DNA of 64,000 nt from Prinia subflava (Eukaryota; Chordata; Aves; Passeriformes; Cisticolidae): assembly GCF_021018805.1 (NCBI RefSeq), contig NC_086251.1, forward strand, positions 18,023,098-18,087,097, written 5' to 3'. The translations under genes and the position numbers were made by a program. The first letter of the stretch is position 1; every line of letters starts with the position of its first letter. This document shows, piece after piece, positions 26,974 through 41,899 of this stretch. Below the pieces are notes generated by a model. That model saw nothing but the letters and a program-made list of their open reading frames with translations. It had not been told where the DNA came from and did no database searches.

Positions 26974-29900
26974 CTGTCAAGAGAAGAAAGGACAGGGGAT
27001 AAAACAAAAGCCATCAACATTTATTTCAGCTTTTTCTGGATGTACAGCAAGTACATTCAGCAGATCATGCAGAATGGGGAGTGGGAGTCATACAGGCAGC
27101 AGGATACAAAGCTGCTGCAACTGAAAAGGCAGGTAAAGGACTACTGGAGAAACACCACAGTGTCTGGGCATAGGCAGGGCTCATTTAAAGCACTGGTTCA
27201 GTAGAACAGCCTAAAATCCCACCAAGAGCAAGCCAGTGCTCTCTCTGACAGCAAACCTTGAGGAATCTGACCATGCTAGGTTTTCTTTATATTTTTCCCC
27301 ACTGGATATTAGTAATGATATCCAATGATATCCATGAAATCCACAGCTTCACTTCCCATGGCAAGAGAAGGCTTCCTGGGCCATAAATCATAAAGCCATA
27401 GTTCCTTTCAAGATTAACTGTGGCAGCAAGGAGGAAGTGCAAGGTGTACCAGGTTAGCTTATGAGAAGTTTCAGGGAGCTACACAAATCACCCATGAGTT
27501 TCAGCTGAAAGGGGCTGGTTTGTACTCATGACATCAAAGCAAAGTTGGGCCACCTCTCTTTCTTCCCATAAGCCATGGAACTGCCTAAATCCCAGGGGTC
27601 AAAAGCTCAAAGAACTGGATAAAAAAAATTTAACACAGGGATTTCAGGTAGATTCCCTAAAGCCCTCAGCTCAGATTGACTTCAGTGAGAGGGACTGCTG
27701 GCAATGCCAACCACTCCTGGGAAAGCACATCCTCTGCATTTTGTTACCCTGCTGGATGGGTCTGCAGCAGCATCAACACAGCACTTGCAGTCTTTAGAAT
27801 GAGCACCATCAGAGCATTAAACGAAAATTAATTTTGCATAGATTGTTAAAGGAGAGAGTAGTTATGGAAACTTTTTAGGCTGAGGCAAAGGTCCAGCTCC
27901 CTAGAACACAGAATTCACACACTTAGCAACCTGTAAGGCTGGAATTCTAATACTGACCAACACCGACTTAATTGGAATCCCATCCCCAAGAGAAAAATGC
28001 AGTTACTTGTCTCTTCAACCACAAGGCTGCAAACCTATAAAAGTTTAATAGCTACTAAGCCTTTATCAGAATTTCTGCACTGCCTGGTAAGCCAAACCCA
28101 AACCTTTGAACCCATGGATTTATGTGACTGAATGGAGGGCAAAAAGTCACAAGGGGAAAACACTTTTCTTCCCTGGTACAATTACTGTGTCTACAGAAGT
28201 CATTGCATTTTGCCCCATGAATCTTAAATTATTTATTTTCAAATTTTCATCGTCAGTATTTTTACACCTGCCTGACCCTAATACTGGATCCTATTACTGC
28301 CCAGTTTTGAATCACAGACCTCATTTGTGCCTGTGATCCAAGCTGATTTCCATCTCATTACCATCCAACACTGACTTTCCGTATGGCCTTGCAAACCTGT
28401 CTTGGTGCAGCATGCCTATTTTTACAATTTCAGCCTGCTGCATAGCATTAACTGAAAGAGGACAAAGCATATCCCTCTTCGAAAAGATGCACAGACACTT
28501 TGCTCTACCTATTTAGCTGCGGAGTATTTTCCTCATCCATAAAAGCATCACTTTTCCAAAATGTGCATGCAAACACCTTTTTCTCCCTGAAATTCCCTGA
28601 CATAGACAGGATTGCATGAGACAATTTCTAGAACAAAGGAGAAAGACGGTGTATTACCCATTAGATACGGTGATCAGCATTTCCTACCACAGGACCTCAG
28701 TTTCATCAGCTTATCTTTTTGCCAAACCTTAATTGTCTGTGCTGATGTATTCTGTGCTTCTTTCTGTCAAAAGGATAAAAGCTTTTGGAAGAGCATCAAA
28801 AATAGCGTTCCAATTACTCCTAAGAATGAAGCAGGGCAAAGTGTGCTGTTCTTCCCAGGTGAAATTCCTGGTGCTTTAATTTGAAATCCTCTCTTACTGC
28901 AGTGTTCAGAGCAGGGACCTGACACAGTGCAGCTCCATTTCAGGCACAGAAATTTCAGCCTTTTGTCTTACCCAGCTATGAGTAGATGTTTGTGGGAAAG
29001 TTATTAGCTTTCAAGAGACTGCATTTCACACATCATAGAGATGAGAGGGCTCAGCAGCTAAAACCTGCAAATGGTCCACCCACATGGCTCACACACCACC
29101 AGACAACCCACAAACCATCCCACAGATCTTTTCTGCTCCTGTGGTGCCTTTCTGCCTTATCCCCAAAGCCAATTACCTCCAGCCCCACTTCATAGGACAT
29201 GACCTGGAACAGGGGCTATGTCCAGGAATTGGAATAAAACTTAGGGATATGTTTTTCCTGTGCTCTCAAGAAAGCTTTCCCTCTGTTCTCTGCACACACC
29301 AGCCTGGAGAGAGCACAGATCAAGCCTCGAGTGACTGCAGGAGAAAGGCTACCTCAAGTAAGAACATTTTTAACAGCAGATGGGGAATGGTTTGGTTTAG
29401 GATATGATCTGGCTGCAAGTTTTAGGAAAACTGGTCCTATAAGCAGCAGACAATCCAGGCAGGAAGCGCAGGGGGCAGGGGACACATGTGTACACGGATA
29501 CCCAGGAGGAATGGGGCCTTTGAGAGGATGGGGCCTGGGGAGGGTCCCATGCTGGAGCCATGGGGGAAAAAGAGCAAGCAATAAAGAGTGGCCATAAAAG
29601 AAAAGCATCCTGCACTGATCTCCATGACTGGGTGTAATGTGGGAGTGGTGACTGGCAAGGGGAGAGGAAAGGTATCTGGAGGGAAGCTGAGATGTTATTT
29701 CAAGCGCATCATTATTCTTAATATCAGGATCAGTAATTAAAATTTCATCTTAATTGGCAACAAATGAAGTGAAAATTCACATCTCAGGAGTATTCTCCCC
29801 TACAACACCAACTCTGCTGAAAGCTATCAGCTTCAGACAGGAGCAGGGAGCTCCTCCTGCCAGCTGTGCCTTTGTGTCCACCAGCTGAAGGAGGCTGGAC

Positions 29901-32617
29901 CTTCTGGTGAGACCCTGACAGTGCTCCTGCCTTCCTCAGGTCATACTAAAGAAATAGGCATGACACTGACATCAGAAAAGATGCTAAAATTGTGGAGTCA
30001 AGCACTCAAAACTGAGGAAATACCACAATAAAAAATCCTCTCAGTGATGGTTATGTATCATGTCTAAGTCTTTCCCTACATAGACTGAGGGGGTCCTCCA
30101 AGCTGGGAATTTGGTTTCATGCACTGCAGATCATGGAAGCCATACAGTGAACCAAAACTAATGTACATTGTTCAGAAAGTCAAAACCTAGATAAGGATTA
30201 TCCTTTATCTCCACAGAAAAACATTTCGATTTTATATAAAGTATCTATCTTTTTTTACATTTAGAAACACTGACAGAGCCCACATGGCTATATCCCAGAT
30301 AACTAACAATTATTAGGAATCCCCACATGTGCAGACAGTAGAGACCTGTGCTGTATCTTTTATTACAAATGTTAATTAAGTGAGATCAACCTCAACAGGG
30401 AGGCTCCATAGTCATCACCTGGTAAAAGCCACAAGCACTTGGACGTCAGCTCATCTGTCATCCCCCTTCTAAAGGAGAGCTGAACCTGAATCCAAACCAG
30501 CACCTTGGCAAGCAGCAATCAGGCTCCAGCCTGGGCTGGCTGCAAAGCAAGGCCTGCACACTGCAGCACATCCTGTGATTCACCAGAGCAAAGGCACAAC
30601 CTGCTCCTCTGGCCCACAGCACCTTCCCACAACAGCTCATTTTCAGTTCCGTCCTCGGCACCATCCCAAAGGGAACAATGCCCAGTCTAGGGCCAGACAC
30701 AGCTTGGCATATACCATTCAAACTTAGAAGGAAAAAACATGAACTCACTGAAGGCTTACAGCACCTAAATCCCCACCACACCTGCTGGAAAGCTGCTTTT
30801 CAATTGAATTCTCTCACTGTGGTGATAAATACTGAGAAGAATAAAATTGAGTTTTGTTTGGTTCACTGGGGCTGTAGGCTATTGGTATAATAAAGATTTA
30901 TGCATGGAGAAACAACAATCCCAAAGCAAAGCATTCATGTGAAACTCCATAAAAAAAGATTAATCTGACCTTGTACAGAGAAATGCTACTTGTCAAACAG
31001 TGGGATGCAACCCAGCAGAGGTTCAGTGGAGAGGTCCCTACTGCTCAGCTTTTCATAAATTACACCTGAAATAACCCCATCAAAGCTTTGATGATGAGGG
31101 AGTTGAGGTAACACCCTTCTGTCTACCACTGCTGATTTCCAACCCCTTAGGAAACTAGGGCCAGTTTCTCAGCAGCTACCTTTATGTTGTACAAAGCCTT
31201 TGACTTTCCCACAGATTCTCATTAAAGCTGTATGGAAAAGGAAGTATGCAACTGCAACCAAACCTACATCATGGATATGTGCCACCCTCCTGCTGCCAGA
31301 GAGAAAAGTCTGCTAGAGGAGAGGAGGTCCCAACTTTCAACTCCACCCCATGGGATCTGCACCAGGCTTTTGATTCACTACTCCCAGTTTTGTTCATTCA
31401 GGCTGTTGATACCAGGTGGAGAATGTGGTACCCTGTGCACATCACTTCAACCACATTTCCACTGCTGGTCACACAGGCAGAAAACAACAAGTTAATTGTA
31501 TTTCCTTCCCAAACAAACAGCATCTGGTTTCTCAGATGCTCCAGACACTTGCCTCTCTGCCTGATGACTGCCACCACACACTAACACACAGGACTGGGTC
31601 ATCTGCTTCCCCACCGCCTCTGCCTCCCAGATCTTCTCAATAGCGGGATCCTTGCTCAAACTGCCCATCTCTCCATGTCAGGAGCAGCTGATCTTTTCTC
31701 AGTCTCCCAAAGATAAAAGAGTGGCCCAATACAGTGAAAACCAAGGTGTGATTGTCTTGTTAGCCTCCCAACATTTTGCTGTGAGACTAAATGTGATGTA
31801 ACTGATGGCAAACTCGAGGCTGCTGTGTTTCCACTGCTTGCTGAAGTAATGCCTTTAGTTTGATGGGAGGCTGCCTCAGAAGGAGACAGCAGGATCTCAG
31901 TGTGCCAGACCTGTTTCTCAGCTTAGGTCATGACAGGAGACAGAAGCTTCTTGCAAAGATTTATTCAAATTCTCTTCAACAAACATGAAAGTAGTAGGAA
32001 GACCCGAGAGCCAGCTGTTTCTTTTGAATAGAGATACATTCCAAAACAATTTTCAAGTTCATGGCCTAGCAAATATATTGCTTACAGCCAACTGCATACA
32101 AATTAGCATAACCTTCCTAAGAAACTGAACAAACAACTTGAGCAGACAGCCTGTGCTGTTTTCCATCACATTTAGACAGCCTGCAAGGTGGACAGTTTGC
32201 TTCCTTTCTGACAGACTCTATGAAGTACAACACATCAACAGGGAGGTTGCTCCTGGATAATGCTCCAGCAAGGTAACTGCCCTCCACCTGCACCAGCTCC
32301 CAGGACGAAGAGACAAAAAATAGAAAATTTACAGCCAGTCCTTCCTCTGTAACATTAACTGCAAGTTTGGTACAGTGATAACACAAATGATATAAGCATT
32401 TTGCCTTTTTGAGGCTGGATTACCAAATCCTCACTGATCATCTTTAATTTCAGTATTATATTTCCTTCCCAATGAATACACACCCCAGTAGAAGAAATTA
32501 CAGACAATTCCTTGGGGTAAGACAGTTTGTCTTCATAGCTTGGAGGGGTGATTCATTGTCTGCCTGTCCCTAATGTGTACACATATAAGAATGAACCAGC
32601 TCTGGCTGCTAGAAGAC

Positions 32618-33160
32618 AGAGCCTCTCAGAGTCACAGAAACACATGGGTTATCAGTGAGCTCTGAGGTCCACCTGGTTCAACCCCTTCCTAAAAGCAGTC
32701 AGCACATGAAGCTGTACAGAGCTGTGCCCAGTCACCTCAGCAGCATCTCCAAGGATGAAGATGGACAGTCATCCACAGCCTCACTGGATATCTTTTTCTA
32801 ATACTTGACTACATTCATGATAAGAAAAATAACAAAAATATTCTGCATCTCTAATTGGAATTTCCTTTGGTTTTAACCTGTGCCTGTTATTTCTTGTACC
32901 ATCCCTTCCAAAAGTTCTATTTTCCTAACATTGTATTAGAAGGTAGTTGAAGACATGAATAAATTATCCTCCCTGCTTTAATTTCTTAAGACAGAACAAA
33001 CCCAGCTCTCTCAGTCTGTCCTTGCACATCAGGTGCCTCACAATCATCACAGTGGCTCTCCACTGGATCCTTTCCCTTGTAGTATTCATGTGCCTCTTCT
33101 ACTCAGGAGCTTTAAATTGGGTTCAACACCTTAGATGTAGCCTTTTGTTCTGGAAGAAGT
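32618..33160 (-). mobile_element. CR1 LINE 3' end, inverted
   Basis: Reading the plus strand gives the reverse complement of a CR1 3' end: CACAGAAACACATGGGTTAT near 32633, then CCACCTGGTTCAACCCC near 32672, the ATCTCCAAGGATG block near 32744, CAGCCTCACTGGATA near 32776, the CTGTGCCTGTTATTTCTTGT block near 32878, CCCAGCTCTCTCAGTCTGTC near 33001 and GTGGCTCTCCACTGGATCC near 33052. All occur in the expected CR1 order. Element orientation is therefore minus, the same as TSPAN4, with the 3' terminus near 32618. It is diverged and non-coding. Confidence 0.85.
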
Positions 33161-34284
33161 TGTCATTGTTTCTCCATGTCAAGAAATGTAACAGAATGTG
33201 AGGCTTGGTACGGCCCACAAAGACCCAATTACTACATTTATCATTTTATTCTGAGACAAAACTACACGTCAAAGATCTCTGCTTGATTTTCAGATTGCAG
33301 TTCAATATGGAAAGAAATACTGTCAAAGGTAACCTCACATCCTGCACACATCCTTCCCTTCTCACCCTATATTTAATACTGAAGGTGTAAATGGTATCTG
33401 TCCTTTTTGAATAAATTATGTCAAACTTGAACCTACTGTCATGGAAAGAAAATGAGCTCTATCCCTGCTGAAACCAGGACACCAAGAAATTCACAGAGCT
33501 ACATTTTAAAGTCAGAAGAACTTAATGTATTTTATAGGAGCCACACTTTACCATGCTGCCTAAAAATTTAAAGTTTTCCTCTAATTTAATGGTCTCTGTA
33601 ATTTTTCTATTATTTTATAATGGATCCTATTATTTATATTTAAATATTATTTAATGAATTGAGTGATGATGTCTCATTACTATGGCTGGTATTGTTAAAA
33701 TCTTTTCTCTTCCTTCAGAAGTGTAGCATCTCCATGCCCAAACTAACTATGACAGATTCATCAACAAACTTTGATGCATTAGTCGAGCACCAAAAGGGGT
33801 AACACTGTCAGAGGTGCTGAATGCTATAAACTATTGCCAAATTTAGCACATATTCCACACTTTGGAAAAATTCAAGCCACCTAAAAAATCAGTGCCAGAA
33901 TTGCCACTGAGATACTGAAAAAAACCAAGAACTCCAGGTACTGGAGATCCATTCATTCTTTATAAATGTCCTGTATTTTTGCCATTGTTGGATCGGGCTT
34001 TGTAAGCACAGCTACATGAAGTTCATCCTCAAGCATTTTCAGACTTCCCAGAATATCTTTTTAATAACATATTGGTACTTGACTTTTACAGAATAAAAAC
34101 TCATATGGCACAGATTTTGTCAGCACTCAGAAAAAAACCCAATGAAACTTTCTTCCACTTTTGAAAGCAAAAGTGTTCAATGTATCACTAGTTCTCACAA
34201 GAAGTTTGATTTAACACAATTCCCTGAAGGCATCTTGATCTGATATATTAATAGGCAGTAGGAAGATTATGAAAGATTCTCTTA

Positions 34285-34296
34285 TTTTTTTTTTTT
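34285..34296 (+). repeat. Poly-T run
   Basis: Twelve T residues within the 17.9-kb TSPAN4 intron; not linked to any recognisable element. Confidence 0.9.
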
Positions 34297-36639
34297 AATT
34301 TCCTTTGATTTTCTTTTCCAAGGTACTGAGCAAAGAGAGGAGAACAGAAGAGAACGTGCAGTGGGAATTGTACTTAGAAGTGACTTCCTCTGCAGCCTGG
34401 AAGACTTGTACAGAAAAAGACAGAGCAGCGAACAAGAACTGACAGGACAGTGCCCAGACTGCAACAGCAACTGGAATTACAGTCAACAAAATCCCAGTGT
34501 ACTAACTACTGCATGAACTTCAGAGCAAAAGGGAAAGGACAGTTTGTTTCTACTAATTACCCTCACAGTGGATTCTGACTGCACATCCCAGCACCAAAGG
34601 TTTTGCTGACACTCGGTGTGAACTCTCCTTCTGTTGGTTCCGTGCACTTGCTCCTCTTAGTGCCCTTTGCAGTGCTTCCTTTCTGTCCACAGCATTTATA
34701 CTCCTTGAATATTAGCAGATTTATGTCCCATCTGAGCCCTCTCTCTCCCATGCTGTGCATATTTAGCTCTTTAAGTACTTCCTTGGAAGTAAATCTCTTT
34801 AGTCTCACAATCATTTTTTTTCAGCATAAAAATGATAAGTTTGCTCGTAAAGTGTAAAAAGGCAGTAATGTATATGAGCAAACCTATGAACAGAAACTCC
34901 ATTATGAAAACGTCATGTATCTAAATTTGGTTCATCAGCTATTATTCTCTGAAAGCCTTAATGGCTAATTCATTCTGATTGTGACAAAGCCTTTCACACC
35001 TTATGCCTGCTGGATATATAGTACAGCTCTGTTTATGTTTGGACTATATATTTGATGAATGTGCAAAAACTCCTGCTGATCAATAAAGCTCAAAGAAATC
35101 TGCAGTAATTATTTCTGGGAAAATATACAACATATGCAGCCTTAACACATTAACAGTGTTTCATTTTAGTCTCATTACTGCTTTCAGTTGGAATCACTCA
35201 GTCTTACTGCATTAGTGAGTGAGAGTTGAGAGACCAAATATTCCCATACTAGGCATCAAAGGATTTTGAGTGGTATTTTATGGCATCTCTAGGTTTTTTT
35301 TTTTCATATTCTACAAAAATTGATTTAAAATCAATGAAGTGTCATCAAATAGTAGCCAGGTATCACTCTCCTATCACAACAGAGGTGGGTGTAGGCCCTG
35401 CAGCAGATCACAGATTCCTCGGCACTAATAAAGGTCTTGCTGGCCTTTCTTCATTTCTTCTGCAAACATAATGCAAAGGTGTGACATGATCTGGTGTGAT
35501 TTTATACCAGTCAGGAGAAAAATTCATCTTACTTGTGAAGTATGGGTGGCTGAAGAAGACAACAGAACATCAGAGTAGCTTTTCCAAGTCCCTGTGCCAC
35601 TCCACTCATGGCAAAGCAGCTGCTTGAGTCCATGTCCCACAGGGAAGGGACACAATCAATACAACTAAAAGGCTCTGGCTTGGCTTTAATCCAACCTACT
35701 CCACCTGTGGTAATGCCATGCAGTGTTCTTATTTCTAGAGTGTCAAAATAGTGCCTAGAAAGTGTATGTGTAAGAGAAGGAAATGGTGAGAGGAAGATGA
35801 GCAAGGAGAATATAATGGACAAGGTAGAGTATTTTGTCTGTATTTAAATTCTACTGCTGGTTTTACCCCCAGTTTGGGGTTCTCAAATGTGCTACACAGA
35901 AGCAGCTGCATCAGATCCACATATGTCAGTCTTAAAGTAGCTTAAAAAATGAAGAAGCAGGCAGTGTGGCCTACCTAATTCTGCCTTTTAGCTGGTAATA
36001 CTGAGGGTCTGAAATATCTGTAACATCAAATCAACTCTGGCTGTACCTTGTGTGGTACCAGTGATTTACACCAAGTGGCCTCCATTTCTTCACCTCCAGA
36101 GCTACATTTTTCTGAGGTTCAGGTAATTCTACTCCTTATACAGAAAGAAGTCAATGTTGCTTATCAATTTAGGTTGCATTACTAAGGTGGCTAAAAATAA
36201 CAAAAGAATGACTGGGAATAAAAGTACATATGCTGCTTTGCTAAGCCTATTGCTTTCTATCCAAGGAGATAATCTTATTATTAGGGGAAAAAATAGCAAA
36301 TATTATGCTCAAAAGTGACATGAATGTCTGGGCTGGCAAGGAACACAGGTTACCTGCCATTTACTTTCAAATTGGGAGTGATTCTGTCGTCTTTCAGCCC
36401 TTGCAGGTGATCCTAGGTCAGGATCTGGAAATGGCTCAGAGCGGGGCTTCTTTGGAAGAACCTCTGGCCCATGAGAGTTGACTGAATGCTGGGACAACAG
36501 ATGGCAGAAGGGACACTGTAAGTGACAGGAGAACTTGAGCCTGCACAGACTGTCAGAGAAGCTGGTATTACTAACAGACTAACCAAGAAGGAGTTAGGAA
36601 CTCAAACGCTGAGAGCCATTTAGACAAACAGATTAAACC

Positions 36640-36925
36640 TTCAGCCGCTCTAATTTAGTACAGCTCCCCTGACTCCTGCAGGTGGTGCTGCCACCCTCTG
36701 TGATGGCCATAAAGCAGTGTCTTGGCACTTCAAAAAGAAATGGGGACGTCAGGAAAACGTTCTTCCCAAGGAAGTGGGGCTCCAAGGCGGTCAGAGCTCC
36801 AGGAGTCTCTGATGACACTCCTGTTGTATGGTTTAGTTTAGTCAGGTAGTCCTGCAAGGAGCAGGCAGTAGGACTCAATGATTCTTATGGGTCCCTTCCA
36901 ACTCAATTGTGTGATTCTGTAACTC
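36640..36925 (+). mobile_element. CR1 LINE 3' end
   Basis: The stretch contains the CR1 3' hallmarks in order: CAGGAAAACGTTCTTCCCAA near 36750, a GAGCTCCAGGAGTCT block near 36796, and the terminal GACTCAATGATTCTTATGG, GTCCCTTCCAACTCAA and TGATTCTGT segments between 36871 and 36920. The last part is the conserved CR1 tail with one copy of the terminal octamer. The left boundary is uncertain. Confidence 0.82.
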
Positions 36926-38954
36926 AAAGCACATCAGGCATTAGTGGTATTGCATCAGGCTGTATCAGAAAATTAAATATACCCTATGAGGTAAGAGCTT
37001 CCTACACATTGACCCTAGGGTCAAGTCTAAAACCAGGAGGAAAGGAAACTTTATTCTTTCTCTCCTTAGTTTCCAGATCCTTTCAGAGATTAAGTGCTCC
37101 CAGAGCTGAAGAAAAGAAGGGAGGAAAGGGGAGGACTCAGACAGGTTCCATCCCCTCACGAGTGTCAGTACCAGCCAAGCGAAAGAAGCTAAAAACTGAA
37201 GGACAAGGAGGAGCAGATTCTTCACAATAGGGACAGCCAAACTAGGGGAGACTGGTGCTCAGTCCTTACAGTCCAAGCAGGCAGCAAGCTGGAATTTCAC
37301 ATGCAACACAGCACTACCTAGAGAAGTGACATACATCATGTATAATGCTTTCAGGCTGCATGTATGGCATCTGTCTGGGCTCTGCATCACTTGCTTGCTG
37401 CTGTGGCTGCACCCAGCATTTCCCTGATTTTGGTGGTTTGTTTGCTAAAGCACCAGCTCATGTACTAAATTGGAATGAGAATCTACTGCTTGATCTGTGG
37501 CATTAAATTACTGAGATGAAGTCATTTACAGGCTGTTTCTCTCTCATTTAGTTGCTTTGAAATAAAATCCCTGTCACCAGTGAAGTTTCAACTGTCAGCA
37601 CTCTGGAGCCAGTGATACTATTGAAAACAGTAGGGTTTTTTAGTTTCATTTTCTTCCTACTCATTAACTTTCTTCTTATTTTCTTTATGGCTGTTTCACT
37701 TACAGATGAGCTAGCTGGAGTTCAGAAAACTCAACAGCACAGTACAAAACACCATGGGCACTCATTTTCCCCTTGGACTGTTCCATAAATGAGAATCTTT
37801 TGATGTCTGGATAGTCACACACATGTGTATATAGCATCAGTGCATTCCACAGCTGGTCCTGACCTAATATCAAGTTCTAATTCTGATTTTATTCATTCCA
37901 GCAGCTGTGAAGAACTACTTGCTTATGAACACAAGGTTATCATTTAAATTAAACTGAACACACAGATCTGCCTGCTAATGATTACTTTCCTTCCCCTTCT
38001 CATTAACCATTGTTTCAGCCTTTCTACAATAAAAATCAGGGTTATCCACAAATCAGGATTTATAAGAATAAGGGGAAGTGGGTGTATCTAAGCCATTTTC
38101 TTAATTTTGTTAATTAACAACATTTTGCTAATCCTTGATGCGATGGAACATACCCAACCTTGGTGTTTTATAAAAAGGCAGCTGGCTTTGGATAATCAGA
38201 GAGGAATCAGCATTTTGTCTTTTTCACTCCTTTCCCCTTTCTCATTTATTCTTGTGCAGGTAATGTGTGGAGAAGGATCCCCTCATTCTCTACCTCTTTT
38301 GACTGGATTATTTGCCATGCTGCATCCCAACCAGAGCAGAAGAATCATTGGAGGAAAAAAAAAAGGCCACAAAATCTGAGGGTGAAATAAAGAATTGTCT
38401 GTGAATCTTATTTCCTTCTAGGACACAGGTTATTATTTAAGTTTCAAGTGTCTGGAAATGTGGTATCTATACCTGTGTGCTGTAAGAACCAAATAAGAGA
38501 TTAAAATCTTTCCTTCACATAGGGCCCCATACTGTTTTTGACCAGTATTCCTACGATCTCCTGGACCAAAAATAAGTCCCTATTTGCAAAAACATACACA
38601 CTAGACCAAGTGCACAGATTTTTTCCAGCAGCTTCATTAAATGTTCTGTTTCACATTTGACTGAAGGCAGTGTTGCAGTTAGGCTGATCAGCTCAGTGGG
38701 GACAGCCTACAGTGCTGCCCACGGAAAACAGCTAAGTCTGCCAATGATAATTCTCAACAAAATCAAAAATTGAGCAATAATTTTGCTTTGGGATATTTAT
38801 TTTTCATTTGGACACAATAATACATATGATAAAAGAAATTAAAATTGTCATTACTATTGTGGAAACATGGGACTAAATGCTTTTTAAAGGTCACTGAAGC
38901 ACAAAGGATGGCTAGGTATGTTCTGATGTAATCACAGGAAGATGATGAAGGCAC

Positions 38955-39160
38955 TGAGTTGAGATTTAGACTCTCTGGCTTTGCTTCATGGCTCTCTCAC
39001 AACCTCCCAGTGCAACTTATGCAAGGCACTTAGTTTCACTTTGCTGCAGCTCCCTGTCTAATGAGGGTAATAATATTTTCCATTTGCCTTATCTAATTAG
39101 ACAGTAAGCTCTACTGGTCAGGTACCTCTGCTTACCCAGAGTTTTTATACAGAATGAGCA
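38955..39160 (+). mobile_element. MIR-like (core) SINE relic
   Basis: The stretch reads like a tRNA-derived MIR element: GCAAGGCACTTAGTTTCACT near 39020, CAGCTCCCTGTCTAATGAGG near 39046, GTAATAATATTTTCCATTTG near 39067, and an AATTAGACAGTAAGCTCTAC block near 39096 that corresponds to the MIR 'agattgtaagctc' region. Divergence is high, as expected for an old amniote SINE. Confidence 0.6.
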
Positions 39161-41899
39161 TCCTCATGGGCTGCCTGCAGGGGATACTGTAATACAGGTA
39201 ATAAATTACATAACCCATCGTGATTGAACGTCTGGAGCCGAGACTTTCAACCTGGGCTATCCATGGAATAATGAATGACCTTTCTCAGGGCAAGCATACA
39301 AATACAGATATCTGCTAAACGAGTACAAAAGGCAGGATATTCAGGCAATTTAGCTCCTCAAACATAGATCTTAAGCAATTAACATAAAAGATAATGTTTA
39401 CAGAGACCCTTAAGGATCAGCTGGGTCAACATTTGAGCACAGAAGTACTTAATGAAGCATAAATCTCTTTGCATAAAGAAAAGGTCTGCTCAGGTGTACA
39501 TACAGCACCTGCCTGCAGCCAGCACCACGATCAAGCCACCACATCTGATTGTGTTTGGGTGGCAGAGCAAAGTGGTGCCTCAGCTCCTGCAAGGACCTGC
39601 TCTCAGCGGGAAAGCACACGGGGCAGTGGGACTAAGAGCACACAAGCCAAACATTTTGTTACAATTCACAGAGGTGATGGATATGGCTAACAGCTCTGAT
39701 GCACATCAGAACTGTACTGTGATTCCAAAGGGAAAACCAGCAAAGCTGGGTCCCTAACTTCATATCAAGATAACTCATAGAGATTTGCAGTACAGCTAAC
39801 ATGATCCAGCGATGCAGGACAAGAATCTATGAAAAAAATCAGTGGAAGTCCATAAATTAACCTTCTCAGGTCAGACTCCTGGCTTATCTCTGTCACTGGT
39901 TCAGGACACTGACCCAACCCATCAGAGCAAAGCTGCTGTTTTCTAACTACAGCTGAGCTTGTAGGAGAGGGACCTCAGTCACAGTCTTGAGCAGCAATAC
40001 TTGCAGAAATGTTAAACAAGTCTTACTGAAGCACTGTTTGCCCACTTCATTCATCAGTTTGCATCTATATTCAGATGTAAGATTATATATACCAGGTTGC
40101 ATACTTATCTCAAGAATGCCTGTTGCTTTGATTTCCCTAGGGAAATCTAATAATGGAAAAGTTTGTCTTCTTTCACATTGTAGCTGGAGCAAATAAGAAT
40201 CAGTGCAAATACCCATTCCTTGTCCACTGACATCTTAGAATGACAGCTGTAAAATTCACCCCATCTACATATTTTTGCAGAATGCATAGAATGCTTGAGG
40301 TTTCCTTTAATTTTTTCCTTTACACTCTTAGATTTTCATATTATTCTATTCCTCTGAATGCAGAGAAATAGGAATGGGCCTGTTTCTTAAGAGATTAAGG
40401 AAGCACTGGCTTTACATTTTCCTGACTATATATTGCTACTGAGTAAAGAATATCTGCAGTGGACACCAGGTAATTCCTTTCAAGCCAGTAAATCTGTGAA
40501 GCTTTAGACTACCTCAACTCTCAATTCAGAGACTTTATGTGAATCCTCCTGACTACTGCACACAGCTGTGCTAAAATCTCATTTACAAACTGAACTTTAC
40601 TTCTGCTTTCCATCTCCTGTCCCCATCTATCCTGCTTCTCAAAACACTTGGTCTTTTCTCCCATCTTTCAAAAGTCATCGGCAAATGCCAGAGGTAATTA
40701 CTAACATTCACACCTAACACCACAGCAGCCTAACACCAAAGAGCTTACAGATGTGCTCTGACAAACCAATACAAATGTCATATGTGCAGAACACAAAGAT
40801 ACATGATCAGTCTCATCTGCTCTGCATTTTAGCGTATGAAATGTAAATAGGCTGAAATGTCTCTCTGATACTGCTCACTTTTCATTAACTCAAGCAAACT
40901 GTGGGAAATCTCACCCCTTGTCACATCATCAAACAGCAGCACTATTCCTAAGGCAAGACCTTCCACAAACATCCTGTGTCTACCAGACTAAGGACAAACT
41001 TCTGCTCCTCCAGTGAGGTGGGCTGAGCTGGTCCTGCTTACCCCCAGCTCATTTTAGGATCCCTGCAGTGCTTCATGCCTCCTGCAGTATCTCCAGTGAA
41101 CTCCTCCAAACTGCCCCACCCCAATAACAGCAGCACACCCCCTCAGCTGGGAACTGCCACAGCCTTTCCTCCTCCTTCTGCTTTCAGGAAGCAGAGCAAG
41201 AAGTGCTCCTGTTGGATGGGTAATTTGTCTTTCCAGTCCCTGCAGATCAGACTGCCAACAACCCTGCGTGAGGATGAGGCACACTATGGGAGACACAAGC
41301 AAGCTGAGGTCCAGATTGCTCTTGGTTAAACCAGGCATGACCATGGAGTTTTTGGGCTTAAAATGCCACAAGCGTCTTCAAGGAGATCATAAGGATGTGA
41401 TTTCAGAGTGGGTTGCAACAGGAATACAGCACAGGCAGAGAATCCACATCATCTTTAGTACTGTCTGTGGTCATACTTAACATCCCAGGCTTTCTGTCCC
41501 ACTGCGTGGGGCCAAGGAAAAGGGGATCAGTGAAAAACTGCTACTCACTTAGAGATACACAGCAAGGTTTTCCTCAATGGAGTGATGTCTGATCTCACAT
41601 ATGTAAGATATAATGTAAATATCTGCCAACCCACCATGATGACATCCCTAGGTATTCCCCCAGCTTGCTTTATTCCACTTTCTCTCTCTTCTGTGCACTC
41701 CAAGCCTCACTTCCATCAGACTATTGTAAACCAGCCGCTGAAACATGCAAGGTATGCAACATTCTAGCTTCTACTTCTTGCTTTCCCTTTCTTCGCATTT
41801 CCATTACTAACTTTTCCATGTTTTTAAGCCCACCAGAAATCTGTTACAACTGCCTGCAGATCTTGTCTCATTCCTGTCTGTCCCAGTTCCCTAAGTCTG

